Shown: positions 30,593 through 41,394 of the stretch, piece after piece
Layout of the letters: every line of letters begins with the position of its first letter
Position numbering within the stretch: the first letter of the stretch is position 1
DNA from: Riptortus pedestris
Taxonomy: Eukaryota; Arthropoda; Insecta; Hemiptera; Alydidae
Length of the DNA stretch: 64,000 nt
Direction of reading: 5' to 3'
Assembly: GCA_019009955.1 (NCBI GenBank)
Contig: CM032230.1
Span: 15,624,501 to 15,688,500, forward strand
Notes under the pieces: generated by a model
Databases searched by the model: none
What the model saw: only the letters and a program-made list of their open reading frames with translations
What the model was told of the DNA's origin: nothing
Translations under genes and position numbers: made by a program

Positions 30593-31090
30593 GATTTTCG
30601 AAATTTTTCTTCAAATGTCCATGTACCTAGGAGATGACGAAAATGAGGGCCGTTCATAAACTGTATATATATATATATAAATGATTATTTAATCGTTACC
30701 AAACTTCATACTTAGTCGTTTTATGTAAAGAGAAAGATCAAGTTCTTTAAGAGCTGAAATGGACAAGGGTGTTGGGTGGTTTAGAGGAGAGGATTTTCGA
30801 AAATTCGAAATATCTCCGTTACTATACGTTTGATCGGAAAATTTTATAGAACCAATCTTATTGCAAATGTACTATAATTATTTTTATATACTTATTATTA
30901 TATTTATTCTCTATCTTGAATATTAACCGAGATAATTGCATTTTTCAGTTTTCAGCCTTCAGCAAACCCTCACTTCTTCTCATGTTACATAAACAATTCT
31001 CAATTATATAATAAACCACATTATTCGAAGCTTAAATACCAAATATTTTATTCAAGAGACCTTTTTAATACGAGGTACATTCAAATATGT
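30593..31090 (+). mobile_element. Family H copy lacking its 5' tip
   Basis: It starts inside the 5' block (GATTTTCGAAATTTTTCTTC), has an 18-bp TA tract at 30662-30679 and the complete first module with GTTTGATCGGAAAATTTTAT. Confidence 0.75.
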
Positions 31091-31139
31091 CCTAGAGACC
31101 CCCCTTCCCACGTCTTAAGGTCTTCGACTACTAATATTT

Positions 31140-31505
31140 GATTGATTGAGATAACAAATATTCTGACTCATTATTAATTACCGTACAAGATATAGTAAAT
31201 AGTTATCAATAAAATTAATATGTTATATTCTGATATATTTCAGTAATTGTTTTTCTTTCCGGTGTGAAGCTGGCAGATCTGATTAAGTCTCAGGTGCTTC
31301 CCGTCTGGAGATTTCTTATTATCGTTTGTATTTATTCACTTGATGTTGACGGGGCTATTGTGTTACCAGTATGCAGATTTATCTATTGTTAAACATCACG
31401 AGGCAAATTTGCTTAATTTACGCAGCCCCTGCATGACGGACATTTTTTTTTTAACCAGAAATAGAGAATGAGATCACAAGTGAGTTGTACCAGCACCTGG
31501 GTGTG
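31140..31505 (+). mobile_element. Family H subfamily E 3' region
   Basis: AAAATTAATATGTTATATTC and TTTCAGTAATTGTTTTTCTT recur at 48438-48490, and both lead to a family H 3' terminus (here GCTTAATTTACGCAGCCCCT then GCATGACGGAC). This is a distinct 3' interior of the family. Confidence 0.65.
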
Positions 31506-32029
31506 TTTCTTTTATTTCCTGACTCATCCTTGTACAGCACCTCCTTCAAATGTCAATGCTGAAGCTATTCATTAACAAAAAGATTTTAAAAATGTAGGTT
31601 ACTAAGTGACATTTTCGTCATCTAGTGATCAGTCAGAAGTGACATTGGTAGTTCTGCTTTGACATTGTAAGGCGTCCTTCATCTTTGGCCGCCAGTTCCG
31701 AATACTCCAACTCTAGACAATGAACAGCTGATTTGCTCAAACCTAAGTACTTCCTCCCTTTTGTTGTCCCACATCTGTATTGTTCCTCCCTGTCGGTGAT
31801 TGCGAATTATTAATTCCAAGGTTTTTTTCACGCCATTTAGTCTCTAATTGTTATGCTTCGAAACCTTTCAGGTTGAATGCTAAGCAGGATGCAAATCGAA
31901 AGGTAAAAACCGTATAATGAATATTGATACCAAGGGGATTGTATATCCTCTATTTTTTCACGATAAGTCTCCATGTGCACCATGCGTATGCACTAACTAA
32001 CCTTATGCACATTTAAAAAAGCACGTCAA
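31506..32029. other. Unassigned stretch
   Basis: No feature recognised. Confidence 0.3.
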
Positions 32030-32560
32030 GTAGAGCTGCTACTAAACTCAGCAGATTTGCTGGTATGGCACACTAATGATCTCATATCAACATATATTTC
32101 CTATTATGAAGTAAATATCCGATGAGAAGAAGTGGGACTTTAACTGAAAGCTGAAATCAAGAACATACGGCTAACTTGCTTATTATTTGACTAAATGTAT
32201 AGATCAACGATTGTAGAGCATCACTATTTACACCCCCTCCCCTCTTTATTCCTGGTCCGATTTCAACCAATAACGAATATGTGTATTTGAGTTGAATGAA
32301 CCGATTATACTCATATATGGAGTGTGGTATATATACATGAAATAAATATTTTCGAGTCAATACCGGAAATTCGTAATTGATAGCGTCAAGACACCATTAT
32401 TTGCTTGTATTCGACACAGTCAAAACAATATTTGGTTTGTATGCTTCGAATAAAGTAGTTCTTGCTATAACAGATTATTGTTTATGTGACATGAGTATGA
32501 AGGGGGGTTTACTGAAGACTGCACTCAAAATGCAAATATCTCGATTAATATATATAATAT
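32030..32560 (-). mobile_element. Family H copy, second module and part of first
   Basis: The plus strand reads AACTCAGCAGATTTGCTGG, then CTGGTCCGATTTCAACCAAT and TTGGTTTGTATGCTTCG, the reverse complement of the right module and part of the left. The hairpin is lost. Confidence 0.7.
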
Positions 32561-34137
32561 AATGCATATGTAAATATATAATTAATATATAACATAGAAA
32601 AATATATGAATATAGATAATGGTGCCAAAATAAGACAATAAAAAATTGAAATTTTCTCTACAGAGATAGAAATCCCTTGAATAAGATCTTTATTGTTTAC
32701 CATAAAAATGAAAGATATAACACTTAAAACTCAAATAATTAGTAATTTTATACTTAGAATTTATTTATTGGATGTTTCTTCCGGTATCGATTATTCTTTC
32801 TAATCGTAGCTACGTAAATCAGCTGACGATGTGTCGGCCTTCTCATTATTTTTATTAGTCTTGACTTGGCCCCTGTACAAGACATTCAAATTTTGGGGTT
32901 AGGAATTCAACTGCTAGGTTATTAGCGCTATCTATTAGTCACTTATGATGGCTGTGGTAAATGTTATAATGTTGGGTGTTTTCTAGGATTTGTCCTGTCT
33001 AATTTCATTTAGAATTTGTTTGGTTTGGCACGTGTTCTTAATGTTGCTTGGCTCTCATTTATTAAGTATGCAGTATATTTTTTTCTATTTAATATGTGCA
33101 CCTATAATTAAACAAGCCCCTCCTGTCTAGACAAATTTAAGCTCATCTTATACGTTTTAATTGCCATAGTGTATTTTTTAATTATATTTATAATTAAACT
33201 AATATTTATAATTTTTAATTATTTGGTTGAGTTTTGTTATTTGTTTGCGTTCCTAGTTTGTTCTGTTCTAATTGTATTGCTTAATGTTTTCTTGTTACTG
33301 TTTTCATTTTTGTATTTTGTTTATATTCATTGTTTTTTGATGAGCAATAATAAATAAATAAAATATATAAATAAATACTATGTAAAATGACATATATAAT
33401 TTTTAAATTATAATACATATAATGTATAATTGAACGATTCCATCCTATACAACAATACACATACAAACAACCTATTTGTTTCTTGTATTGCTACTGTTAC
33501 TTTTTTTGAGATTGTGAGTAAATTGTGCACTTGAAGAAACGATCCATAACGTGAAACATGCAGAACCAATAAAACCCGTAATACGATTTTGGAGTTTTTA
33601 TGTTGACCTTTCGCCACAAGCTGAAGTTTGCAAAGCTATTTATTTTTTCTCCACAGTGACAGTTTATAAATTGACTTCTGAAGACACGCATTTCGTGATC
33701 CGGAGGACTAATTCACTCGAGTGAAGGTAAAAATATCGAGGTCAAATGATATTCACTTAAACTGAACAAATTGTCGTCGGAGGAGAAATTCTTTTGAGAG
33801 TAATGAGTTGCTTTGTAGTGAGTTCAACATCAATCATCGGACGTGACTCGCTGACCCAGAATATGAAGCGAGCCATATTGAATTAGGAATGAATCAAGAC
33901 TATTGCCAAACTGCGCACGTACTCACACATCTAGCAATTCCCACGCAGTGCTAAATGGTGTTCTGCAGCCTCGCTGTAGAAGCTTTTGGTCACGACTGGA
34001 CGGAGTTTGGGACTTTCCTTCTTATGGACAAATTGACAAATGTTACAATAATAACACAGCTATTTGAAAGGAATTTCCAAAAATGCTGCTTAAATTTTAT
34101 GTACTTTGTTCATATTAGAGAATTAAGTAAACATTTC
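32561..34137. other. Unassigned AT-rich stretch
   Basis: An AAATAAATAAA-type tract at 33341-33376 might be the tail of an unidentified retroposon. No coding sequence recognised. Confidence 0.3.
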
Positions 34138-34910
34138 GTCACGCAAGTGTTAGGTGAACTAAGCAGATATCCCACGTGAGCCAAAAAGTAAAAGCACAAT
34201 GAAACAATATTTGATATTTTTGCTCATTTGTCTTATGCGGCATATCTCCAGCGGTGTCTATATTGTGGTGTCCCACGTTATTTCGCCGGTCTTCCAACCG
34301 GCTTCTTCTCGTGGCCATGTTTTGGGTGTGCTTGTGACCGGCGAAATATCGTGGGCCACCACAACATAGACACCGCTGGAGATATGCCGCATAAGACAAA
34401 TGAAATAGATTCCCAGCGACGGAGTTTAAAACAACGTATATTTATGCTTAAAATGATACGCTTCATAATGATACGCTGTTAATATCACATGAGTAGTGGG
34501 GAGTTTAATGAAGGCTTAAAAGCAATATAAAATACAGATATTTAGGTTAATAATGAAGATAATGAAAAACATACATAACAACATTTATAGTACATTACAT
34601 TTTTAATAAGATTAGTTCTACTCAATTTTTGATCCGACGCATAATAACGGAGATACTAAGAATTATCGAAGCTCCTCCGCTCTAATCCCCCCCCCCCAAT
34701 GTTCCGATTTCAGCAATTAACGGACCTGATCTGTCATTTTAAATAAAACAATTAAATATCGAGTTTGATAACGATTAAACCACAATTACGATTGCTAGAG
34801 CGGTACAAATATATGTTTTAAAACATTATTAAATGTTTCGAAAATCACGTCATGAGTTACAACATCAATAGCTGATTTCCCTTAAAGGAAATCTGCTACT
34901 AACTAAAATC
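34138..34910 (-). mobile_element. Family H copy, split by foldback element 1
   Basis: The 3' terminus (CACGCAAGTGTTAGGTGAAC, GCAGATATCCCACGTG) lies at 34138-34182. The copy is interrupted at 34225-34437 and continues through both the AT-rich part and the first module to the 5' end (GATTTCCCTTAAAGGAAATC, TGCTACTAAC) at about 34907. Confidence 0.85.
34225..34437 (-). mobile_element. Foldback element 1, hammerhead-like, with target duplication
   Basis: ATATTTTTGCT (34214-34224) and ATATTTATGCT (34438-34448) form an 11-bp duplication with one mismatch. The insert has a left arm 34225-34291 and a right arm 34336-34402, pairing over 67 nt with three mismatches. The loop is 44 nt, and a 35-nt extension (34403-34437) lies outside the right arm. 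On minus, GAGAAGA (34310-34304), a perfect GCCGGT/ACCGGC helix and GAAA (34284-34281) resemble a hammerhead core whose first two bases are changed. No protein is encoded. Compare 57687-57894, which has the same plan. Confidence 0.75.
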
Positions 34911-36189
34911 GCTGGACTGTGTTTAGAAATATCTACCAATGTAGACTCCATTACAAATATACTGCGGTCATTTCCATAATCAATTAATTTAATATTTCAT
35001 ACAACATAATTTATAGGTCGTCAAATGTGACCATCTATAGATTCCCAGTTTTTTACTCTAAACCCTTATCCCCCCCGATTCCGATCAAAAGGGTGTTTTA
35101 CAAACATCTGCCTTGTGTGCTTTAGTTTCATATTCTATGGAAATTTTAGGAATTCTACGAAAGGCTAGACAGTATCATGAATTTATGAATTGGATTTGGT
35201 AGGACTCTCTCTAGGGATGAAATTTAGAAAAATGCAATTATATATAAAATAAATTCTAAGAGATAGTTTTATTTTTTAGAAGAAAAGAGATATTTTAAAT
35301 TACATAGGAAGTGATTCTGTGCCTGGCCAAAGTGAACTAATACCACAATGAGGTGACCCAATAATTTCTCGATCTTTATAATCCCCTGGTTCGGGCCAGT
35401 CATGTTATGTGTAGCAAGTATCCTTGGCAACTCCAAGTCATTGCTACCAAATGAAAGGGACTCATATTAAGACATTAGCCAAGTGAATAATGTCATTTGC
35501 CTCAAGCCAATGACAAGGAAAGACCTCGGCGAGGCTAAGCAGGGACAGAATTGGCCATTCGGTGTAACTGTGACATTAGGAGCTGCGATTTCTCACAGTC
35601 ACCATCTGAGGGCCGAGTCACCGTTAAGTTTCCGATCGATTCCTTGTAGGAAGAAGAGCCCGAAGGTTGGGAACGGTAGCAGTGACATTCAGCTAACGGT
35701 GATTGGCCAGGAATCACTGTGAATCGAGCCGACCTTACTCCGTCGCCTTTCTACCAACTAACAAGGGTTTTCAGATCCATAGATAGGTTTTTCTAATGTC
35801 ACACCATAAACTGTGAATAGGAAATATTGCTAATGGTCATTAGTTCCATTTTTGTTCCGAAGTAATTGGTTGGTATTTGATAACGCAAAATACTCATTCC
35901 TGTTCAATTAAGTCAATTGTTTCCATAGATCAAAAGCTATAATGGTCGTTATTAATCTTTATCCTGAAAAAACTCAATATTTACCACTGAGTAAATAGCC
36001 CAGCTATAAGCGAACGTTATGAAACGATTTAGAACAACTGTGACAAGATTCATTTGTAATCGCCACGGACACATACATCTCACTTTAAAGTCTTGCCAAC
36101 CCAAAGTTACGATTTCACCACACAAACCTAGTAAAAGGTAAAATACAGACCTCATAAAAAACATACCACTTTTTTGGGTTGTTTAACAT
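34911..36189. other. Unassigned stretch
   Basis: The section 35480-35730 is richer in G+C and contains short inverted repeats (CAGTGA...TCACTG). I could not assign it. Confidence 0.3.
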
Positions 36190-36716
36190 TTTGATTTGCA
36201 ATGTAATGAAATGGCGGATTTGGAAGCTCATAGTGCTCGAGACGATAAAAGGACAGTAACCTACATCTTCCCAGAGAGTTGGAAACGAGAGTTTAAGAAC
36301 TCATACTTCAATGGTTTTGTCCAGCTGGTCGAAGAAACAAACTGCGATAAATTAAAAAAATTACTACACCCTGGAATACTGTTAGCAGAAATACCCGAAG
36401 GAGAAGTTGTTCTTGCCCGTCTCCGAATTGGACATACAAAGTTATTTATTGAAAATACTCTTCTCACCAACCTAAGACTGCTGTCCATCTTACTGTTTCA
36501 CATGTTCTTCTTAATTGTAACAAATGCAATCATCCAAGAAGAGCATTGAACCTTAAACCAAGCTTAGAAGAACTCCTTGGAAACGATGAAGAAGACAGGA
36601 AAAGGCTTTTTGCATTTTTAACAGAAACTGATTTGTTCCATGAAATATAGATACCGCTAATGGCAATAGTATATGCAGTATACTGTAGTAAATAAATAAA
36701 AATACCTTTAATAATA
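36190..36716 (+). pseudogene. LINE 3' end (Jockey/I/R1-like): RNase H end, Cys-His motif, 3' UTR
   Basis: From 36196 the frame reads NEMADLEAHSAR, resembling the end of an RNase H domain, and later RLRIGHTKL, the usual motif before the C-terminal Cys-His knuckle. A frameshift lies between about 36440 and 36470. The second frame reads LTVSHVLLNC and continues PRRALNLKPSLEELLGNDEE to TDLFHEI and TAG near 36650. A short UTR and AAATAAATAAAAATA tail end it at about 36716. The upstream polymerase is absent. The same tail region occurs at 57545-57942. Confidence 0.75.
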
Positions 36717-37269
36717 TGGTTTCATATATCACACATAATGTGTATATTTATTATATCTAAAATGTTAATTATATAGATGATTTGTAAAGCTACAAGCGGA
36801 ACACTTGCAATAAATAAATGGATCAAAGGCTTGTAAAGAGTAGGTTTTTCCAATTTTATTGGTTTCAGAATTTCACCAATTTGGCAAGTTCTGTTTGGCT
36901 CTCTGACATCTTCTCGAGTACAATTTATCAAAGTTTTGTTCACCTATATTAAATACCGATTTTTTTTCTGAAGCTCAAGTCATCTGTGAGTGTTAATGCA
37001 TTGTTCTTAATAAGCATGGATAACTTACGAGACGTGGATTCGAATCGGTTGTTTTCAATTTGTTACCATTTGATGGTGACTACTCCAATCCCTCCTTTCT
37101 GTTAAATTCGGCAATTGATGTCCATAGATCAAAAGATTTTATGAAGTCTGGTTTTCGAATTTTGTTAGTCAACACCTCGCCAATTTGGCAAGATTCAGTC
37201 TTTATGTCAGCTCCTACGTTTATCTTATTTATTTATTTTTGAATGACTTCATCAATGAATAAACTTCTA
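36717..37269. other. Unassigned stretch
   Basis: CCAATTTGGCAAG occurs twice, at 36878-36890 and 37180-37192, with partly similar flanks. The encoded peptides do not agree, so it may be a short non-coding duplication. Confidence 0.3.
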
Positions 37270-37362
37270 TTGCCCACGTGGGAAGCGTAAGAACGACTCC
37301 AGCCTTACCAAGTGAGATTAAGGCCAACGCCTTAACTCACATTGATGGCTAACCTGAGCCCC
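37270..37362 (-). mobile_element. SINE copy S8, head only
   Basis: The tRNA-like head is present (CTTACCAAGTGAGATTAAGG and TGGCTAACCTGAGCCCC on plus). The body and tail are missing. Confidence 0.7.
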
Positions 37363-37942
37363 ATACCTACGTAATTATACTCCATAGAAGTCCATAAGCC
37401 GAAGTGAATATTTAGCAATATTTTTTTCCTCATTCAGGCACAAGCAGAGACAAAACTAAAACATAAATCTATATTTTTTCAGATGTATAATAAAATTCTT
37501 AATCATATATTCATTTAGTTATTGTCATTTTAAAGTTTCTGCGCGTAAGTATATTTTATGTATGAAATTTCATTGCAGTAGATTATTGTGCAATTACTGT
37601 AATTATTAAATATTAAAGTGTTCCAATAACCAGATGTTATAATTAAAATTGTCTTTTTTTCCCCCCTAACCTTTCCTATTTCAGATTTGAGTCGACATGG
37701 TTGTATCGGCATTGTAAATCATAAAGTAAATAACACCGCTTTACATGAATTTTAGGTGTGTTCACGACGCGGGAGAAAATCAATTTAAAAGGGAAATTGA
37801 TTATATACAGTTGGGAACACTGTAGCTTTCCTCACCGGTAATGGATTAGCACATGACCCAGGAATATCGGGACGAAACTGGAAAATCCTCTGGCATCACG
37901 CTGAAATGTCTTAGGGAGAGCCAAATGTTTTTTATCCATTTT
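37363..37942. other. Unassigned AT-rich stretch
   Basis: No feature recognised. Confidence 0.3.
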
Positions 37943-37985
37943 AGCAGATTTCCCTTAAGTAGAAATATCTAATTATGAATAATGC
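37943..37985 (+). mobile_element. Family H 5'-end fragment
   Basis: TTTTAGCAGATTTCCCTTAA and a few further bases only. Confidence 0.6.
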
Positions 37986-38212
37986 TATATTTTAACCTAC
38001 TCCTCAATTTCCCAAGAAATCTTTGGAGAGAAAATGCTTATTTATAGGCATTAATTTCAATTTTTTTTTGTTTCAGGTAATTTCAATGACTCCCATCTTC
38101 ATTAGACAAGTTACTTTTTTATTAGTTGGTAAGAAGTTTACAGATTATTTATGAATTAATCATTTCTGCCTAAGCCAAACCTAAGATATCCTTGCTCTGC
38201 GATAGAACACAT

Positions 38213-38372
38213 TTTTTGCTTTACTTCTCCTCATATTAACCCTATGAGACGTCATTTATTTAACGACATATTTCATTGCCAAATGAAATATTCAATACAT
38301 TTATACAATTTAATTGGTTATTATTATATGATAAAATACAATAAAATTATGAAATAAGCAAAATAAATGCAA
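38213..38372 (-). mobile_element. LINE 3' UTR, first part (interrupted by family H)
   Basis: TAACCCTATGAGACGTCATT and following bases match 3295-3480. The match resumes at 39009-39165 after a complete family H insertion. Confidence 0.65.
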
Positions 38373-38810
38373 AAAGTCCGTCACGCAGGGGCAGCGTAAA
38401 CTAACCTGATTTCCCACGTGAAGTTTTACAATAGAGAAATTTCACGAGAGCCGAGCCAGTGAAGGAAACGGCCGAACTAGCTTTTGGCGGGAAAGTAACT
38501 CTCATTCGTTAGGCGCCCCGATTAAATAAAAATGCAAATATCTCGGTTAATATTCAAGATAAAGAAAATATGTAAATGACAATATTTATAGTAAATTTAA
38601 TTTGCAATAAGATTGGTTCTGTACAATTTTTCGATCGGACGTATAGTAACGAAGATATTTCGAATTTTTGAAAATCCTCCCCTTTAAACCCCCCTCCCAC
38701 TGTACCGATTTCAGCCGTTAACGAACTTGATCTTTCTTTTTACATAAAACGACTAAATATCGAGTTTGGTAACGATTAAACAAAAATTGCGACCGCTAGT
38801 GCGGTAACAG

Positions 38811-38866
<56 letters not shown>

Positions 38867-39008
38867 ATATATATTTATATACAGTTTTGAACGGACCTCA
38901 TTTTCGTCATCTACTAGGTAGGATCGACGGACGTTTGAAGAAACATTTCGAAAATTCCGTCATGAGTACAACCTCAATAGCTGATTTCCCTCAAGGGAAA
39001 TCTGCTAA
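38373..39008 (-). mobile_element. Family H, complete copy inserted in a LINE 3' UTR
   Basis: Both termini are present. The 3' end reads AGTCCGTCACGCAGGGGCAG on plus, and the 5' end CTGATTTCCCTCAAGGGAAA then TCTGCTAATA. The TA core is at 38815-38863. Comparison with the uninterrupted LINE UTR at 3270-3640 shows a clean insertion into A/T-rich sequence with no obvious long target duplication, as expected for a rolling-circle element and unlike the SINEs. Confidence 0.9.
38815..38863. repeat. (TA)n core of a family H copy
   Basis: A pure TA tract at the family's microsatellite position. Confidence 0.95.
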
Positions 39009-39165
39009 TAAAATTAATAAATAAAAAACTAATTAAATAAAGCTAAACACAACAGATGTTAAGGGTTTCTCATCTTTAATTTGCGAGTCTACGGGTATGT
39101 AAGAAAAATAAATTGAATTATAATTACCGTTCCTCATAAAAAACTTTATATTCTAATGTATACGC
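39009..39165 (-). mobile_element. LINE 3' UTR, second part
   Basis: TTTAATTTGCGAGTCTACGG and TTTATATTCTAATGTATA match 3560-3640. Confidence 0.65.
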
Positions 39166-39204
39166 GATAGAAAACATTTCGGGTAGTTTGCCAGGTTTCT
39201 TTCT

Positions 39205-39900
39205 CTTAAATTGAGAACTTTCGGGAAATCAGCTATTAAGATTGTACTCATTTCGCGAGTTTTGAAAAAGTTCCATCATTCCTGCCTAGGAGATGACGAA
39301 AATGATTTCCTTTTAAAATGATAAATTTATATATATATATTTCTCTGTTGCCGCTCTTGGAGTAGCAATATTTGTTTGATCTGTGCCTAAATCGATATTT
39401 AAACGTTTTATCTATAACTAAAGATCAGATTCGTTAAAAGCTAAAATCAGACAAGTGGGAGGGGAGGGAATTTTGAAAATTCACAATATCTTCGTTATTA
39501 TACATCGGATCGAAAAATTGTATTATATACAATTTTATAGATATATTTGAAATTTTAATGTTCTATAAATATTATTCTATATGCTTTTTCACTATCTTCA
39601 TTATTAACCGAGATGTTTTCATTATTTAGTTTTCAACCATCCGTAAATCGTTGCTCACGTCATATTAACAATAAGTCGTTAATCTTGAATTACTTTATTC
39701 CAAGCTGGTCCGATTATAACTCTTTAACTAGCTCGATCTTTCGTTTTACACAAACCGCTTTAATATCGAGTTCACAGTCACTCGCATGAGTATGTAAATG
39801 AAAATTAGAAGCTCATTTTCGTAATCTTCTTAGGTTTCGAAAATGTCATTAAAAGTGCAATATAAACAGCTGTTTTCCGTCAATGGAAATTTTCTTACGT
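39205..39900. mobile_element. Two family H fragments in opposite orientation
   Basis: A plus-strand copy (39205-39715) lacks its extreme 5' end, with a short TA tract at 39329-39340. It meets a minus-strand fragment (39716-39900) carrying GGTCCGATTATAAC, TCATTTTCGTAATC and the 5' end CAGCTGTTTTCCGTCAATGG. Confidence 0.7.
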
Positions 39901-39904
39901 TACT

Positions 39905-40330
39905 CATAATTTTATTCTTGTAACATTTATTTATTCATACAATAGTCGCATTTCGCAACTGAGACGATTTAGCGATAAATCTGTTATTTAACAAACAACA
40001 TATTTAACATATTGCATATATCATATTCAACATATAATATATTTAACATATAATATATGATTATTATATTTACGTAAGTATGCTTATTTCTGCAAATATT
40101 TTCAGTATTGCCCTACATGATAATGTTTTGAAAATGTTGTTTTGTTTCAAGTAGTGTAATACGTGGTCTATATACGGGCCACAGTCATGTAGTAATTCAG
40201 TCAAAGTGTATGGTAGGTCTATGTGAGTCCTTAGATAGCAGTCAGTAAGTATATGTATTATAGTAAGTCTGCAGTTACAGTGTTGGCAGTATGGTTCGTC
40301 TTCCAAAAAATCTAATGGTTTATAAATCTC
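39905..40330 (-). pseudogene. LINE 3' end (Jockey/I/R1-like)
   Basis: From 40306 on minus the frame reads MEDEPY then CQHCNCRLTIIHILTDC, the C-terminal Cys-His motif, and about 55 further residues to the stop at 40070. An AT-rich UTR with TATTTAACATA repeats follows and ends near 39905 in TTATTTATTCATAC on plus. The polymerase part is missing. Confidence 0.75.
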
Positions 40331-41117
40331 ACGAAAGCTTAATAAAAATTATTTTAGGGATGATTTCTTTCTCTACAATTACCATTGAATGTACTGTTAA
40401 ATACTTGTGCTAAAACCCGTATGCTTATTGACCCTTGATTGTTATTTTTTGGGGAAAAGTATGAAGAACTTGTATTTATTTTGTGAGATATCTATAACAA
40501 ACTACAACTTGTAAAATTCTGAATGCCCTTAAATTTCTCCAGATCCATTTGGATACATATTAATTTAAACAATGTAAGATACAATTAGTGTTTTTAGTGT
40601 CAGAAACATTTATTGAGCTTGGAAATGAAGGGAATTGTTGGAATGATAATTATACGTGTCACTCATTAATTATAAGAATATGATTATAAATAACTCTGAA
40701 TAAACAGGCACAGGTATATTGTAAACATATCGGCCCGAGTCACTGCCGTTGTGAATTACGTAATAGCGAAGTTCCTCGACTTTTTTTTTTTCTTAATTTA
40801 GGTTTTTTTTCTCTCTCTATTTCAATTAAATGGTACATATACCCTTTCTCACGTAATTCGTTACGCAACAGCTGGAAAGCTACCAAGTCGGAGTCGTCCT
40901 GGAAATACTGCTCTTACGATAAAGTCTCTTGGAAAGGTCACTTGACATGTCAATGAAAACACGCCTGAATAACACATTGACAGAGCTCAGCTGTAAATCA
41001 TGCTTGATATGGTCGTTCACCTGATACACAGCCAACCTACTATCACTGACGTTTGTTAACATTCGAATGATATGACATGTTAAATGTATACCTTTTTTTT
41101 TGGGGGGGGGGGGGGTA
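40331..41117. other. Unassigned AT-rich stretch
   Basis: No feature recognised. Confidence 0.3.
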
Positions 41118-41175
41118 GATTTCTCTTATAGGAAACCAGGTATTGGGGTTGTAATTTTCGAAATATTTGCACAAA
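41118..41175 (+). mobile_element. Family H 5'-end fragment after a G run
   Basis: A G run (41101-41115) precedes TAGATTTCTCTTATAGGAAA and part of the 5' block. The sequence breaks at the hammerhead-like segment. Confidence 0.55.
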
Positions 41176-41249
41176 GTCTTCCGCGGTCCTTTTCAATATT
41201 ACAGCAGAGGTTTTGGTAGGGCGTTGACCCTGTCTTCATGTTTTCGGTC

Positions 41250-41283
41250 GACGTTTCGCTATACAAACGTCTATCTTCCTCAG
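41250..41283 (-). ncRNA. Hammerhead-like motif in a Penelope-type segment
   Basis: On minus, CTGAGGA (41283-41277) fits CUGANGA. A weak helix II is possible (ATA/TAT), and GAAACGTC (41257-41250) gives the second box and the short palindromic helix III with UC that dimeric Penelope hammerheads use. Helix I is not evident. The surrounding 41175-41390 is less AT-rich and may be UTR. Confidence 0.45.
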
Positions 41284-41394
41284 GGCTCTTGCTGAGACTG
41301 AAGAGATCTCCACTTCCAAGCATTACAGTCGATTCTTTGTAGTTTTCATTCTAGGAGGAATCTTAGACTTTCAAAGTTTGCATAATCTAAACTC

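Noticed and set aside
33150..33376. LINE tail ending in AAATAAATAAA
   Set aside because: No coding remnant or UTR match accompanies it; A-rich tracts are common here.
35510..35560. A second 5S-like segment (CTCGGCGAGGCTAAGCAGGG)
   Set aside because: Only about 20 bases resemble the vertebrate-type 5S sequence, and the C box is not found.
36878..37192. CCAATTTGGCAAG repeated 300 bp apart as a regulatory pair
   Set aside because: The motif is partly palindromic and short; no promoter or gene is nearby.
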